Assembly (NCBI RefSeq): GCF_001507555.1 | Contig: NZ_LQBO01000001.1 | Span: 930,001 to 994,000 of the forward strand | DNA: 64,000 nt | Direction of reading: 5' to 3' | DNA from: Thiomicrospira sp. XS5 | GTDB taxonomy: Bacteria > Pseudomonadota > Gammaproteobacteria > Thiomicrospirales > Thiomicrospiraceae | In this document: positions 63,878 through 64,000 of the stretch, piece after piece | Layout: each line of letters begins with the position of its first letter | Position numbering within the stretch: position 1 is the stretch's first letter | Translations under genes and position numbers: made by a program | The notes under the pieces: model-generated | What the model was told of the DNA's origin: nothing | Database searches by the model: none | The model's input: the letters and a program-made list of their open reading frames with translations, nothing else

Positions 63878-63963
63878 GAATCGAATCGGTTTTTTATTTT
63901 TAAATTCAAAAGAATGATTTTAATCATATGCTCCGTAATTTCAAGCAAAAATGTAGTGAAATT

Positions 63964-63976
63964 CCGGCAAAGCCGG
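63964..63976. other. CCGGC-AAA-GCCGG hairpin at the window edge
   Basis: A perfect 5-bp stem with an AAA loop inside the last 40 bases, followed by GGGAGCAAGTC. It looks like part of a structured RNA or a leader running off the window; nothing more can be said. Confidence 0.3.
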
Positions 63977-64000
63977 GGAGCAAGTCTATGAAAGAGCTAT

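Noticed and set aside
63733-63948. A 71-codon minus-strand frame across the argD start and the terminator upstream
   Set aside because: It reads through a strong terminator hairpin and its product is low-complexity Lys/Leu/Asn-rich.
63940-64000. A riboswitch (cyclic di-GMP or FMN type) at the right edge
   Set aside because: Only short words resemble those consensus patterns, and key conserved segments are missing or outside the window.

Overview
The window reads as a compact, mobile-element-free stretch of a gammaproteobacterial chromosome of roughly 50% GC. Gene orders match free-living Gammaproteobacteria: leuS-lptE-holA, proA/nadD-rsfS-rlmH, rpsT beside murJ-ribF-ileS-lspA, and ffs-dnaX-ebfC-recR. 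A glycogen operon, an ectoine operon with its own aspartokinase, LPS-core genes and an oxygen-independent hemN suggest a halotolerant, possibly micro-aerophilic or sulfur-oxidising marine lineage. The Thiomicrospira/Hydrogenovibrio/Thiomicrorhabdus group is my best guess. That placement is inference from gene content and protein style only.

Layout. 1-7.6 kb: leuS (5' end outside the window), lptE, holA, proA, a J-domain protein on the minus strand, then nadD-rsfS-rlmH. 7.7-10.3 kb: two tandem secreted DUF1254/DUF1214 proteins on the minus strand. 10.6-16 kb: a patatin lipase overlapping an outer-membrane phospholipase A, a split PilZ-like protein with an unknown partner, a periplasmic rhodanese, and a membrane coiled-coil protein of no recognised family. 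16.3-22.8 kb: rpsT and murJ-ribF-ileS-lspA. 22.9-28.3 kb: MltB-type lytic transglycosylase, rlmKL, hemN. 28.3-34.3 kb: LPS block, with HDOD protein, waaA, kdsD and pagL on the minus strand and hldE-gmhA on the plus strand. 34.3-46.1 kb: glk-glgC-GH57-malQ-glgB-glgA-glgP. 46.2-48.1 kb: DUF3392 protein, greB, an LPP20-type lipoprotein and a small acidic protein. 48.4-53.1 kb: ectABC, ask and a TPR protein. 53.3-55.7 kb: thioredoxin-fold protein, TolC-type channel and a short membrane-fusion protein. 55.8-57.7 kb (minus): a small membrane protein and an NDH-2. 57.9-61.6 kb: tRNA-Asn, 4.5S RNA, dnaX, ebfC, recR. 61.7-63.8 kb (minus): argD-argF.

The most striking non-gene signal is the 10-bp palindrome CCAGGCCTGG. 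I counted 19 exact copies by eye, plus seven variants that keep CAGGCCTG, spread over the whole window. Fewer than 0.1 exact copies are expected by chance. Thirteen copies are inside genes, mostly read as Gln-Ala-Trp or Pro-Gly-Leu. Six are in short intergenic gaps just 3' of genes, and two of these are extended to perfect 24-bp palindromes that look like terminators. It behaves like a lineage-specific highly iterated palindrome.

Other items worth a second look are a thioredoxin/TolC/adaptor operon with no pump and an 18-bp inverted repeat upstream, an 8-14-8 inverted repeat lying over a near-ideal promoter upstream of ectABC, a translationally coupled pair of phospholipases, and a PilZ-like protein whose two signature motifs are about 200 residues apart. 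I saw no CRISPR array, prophage, insertion sequence or defence island.
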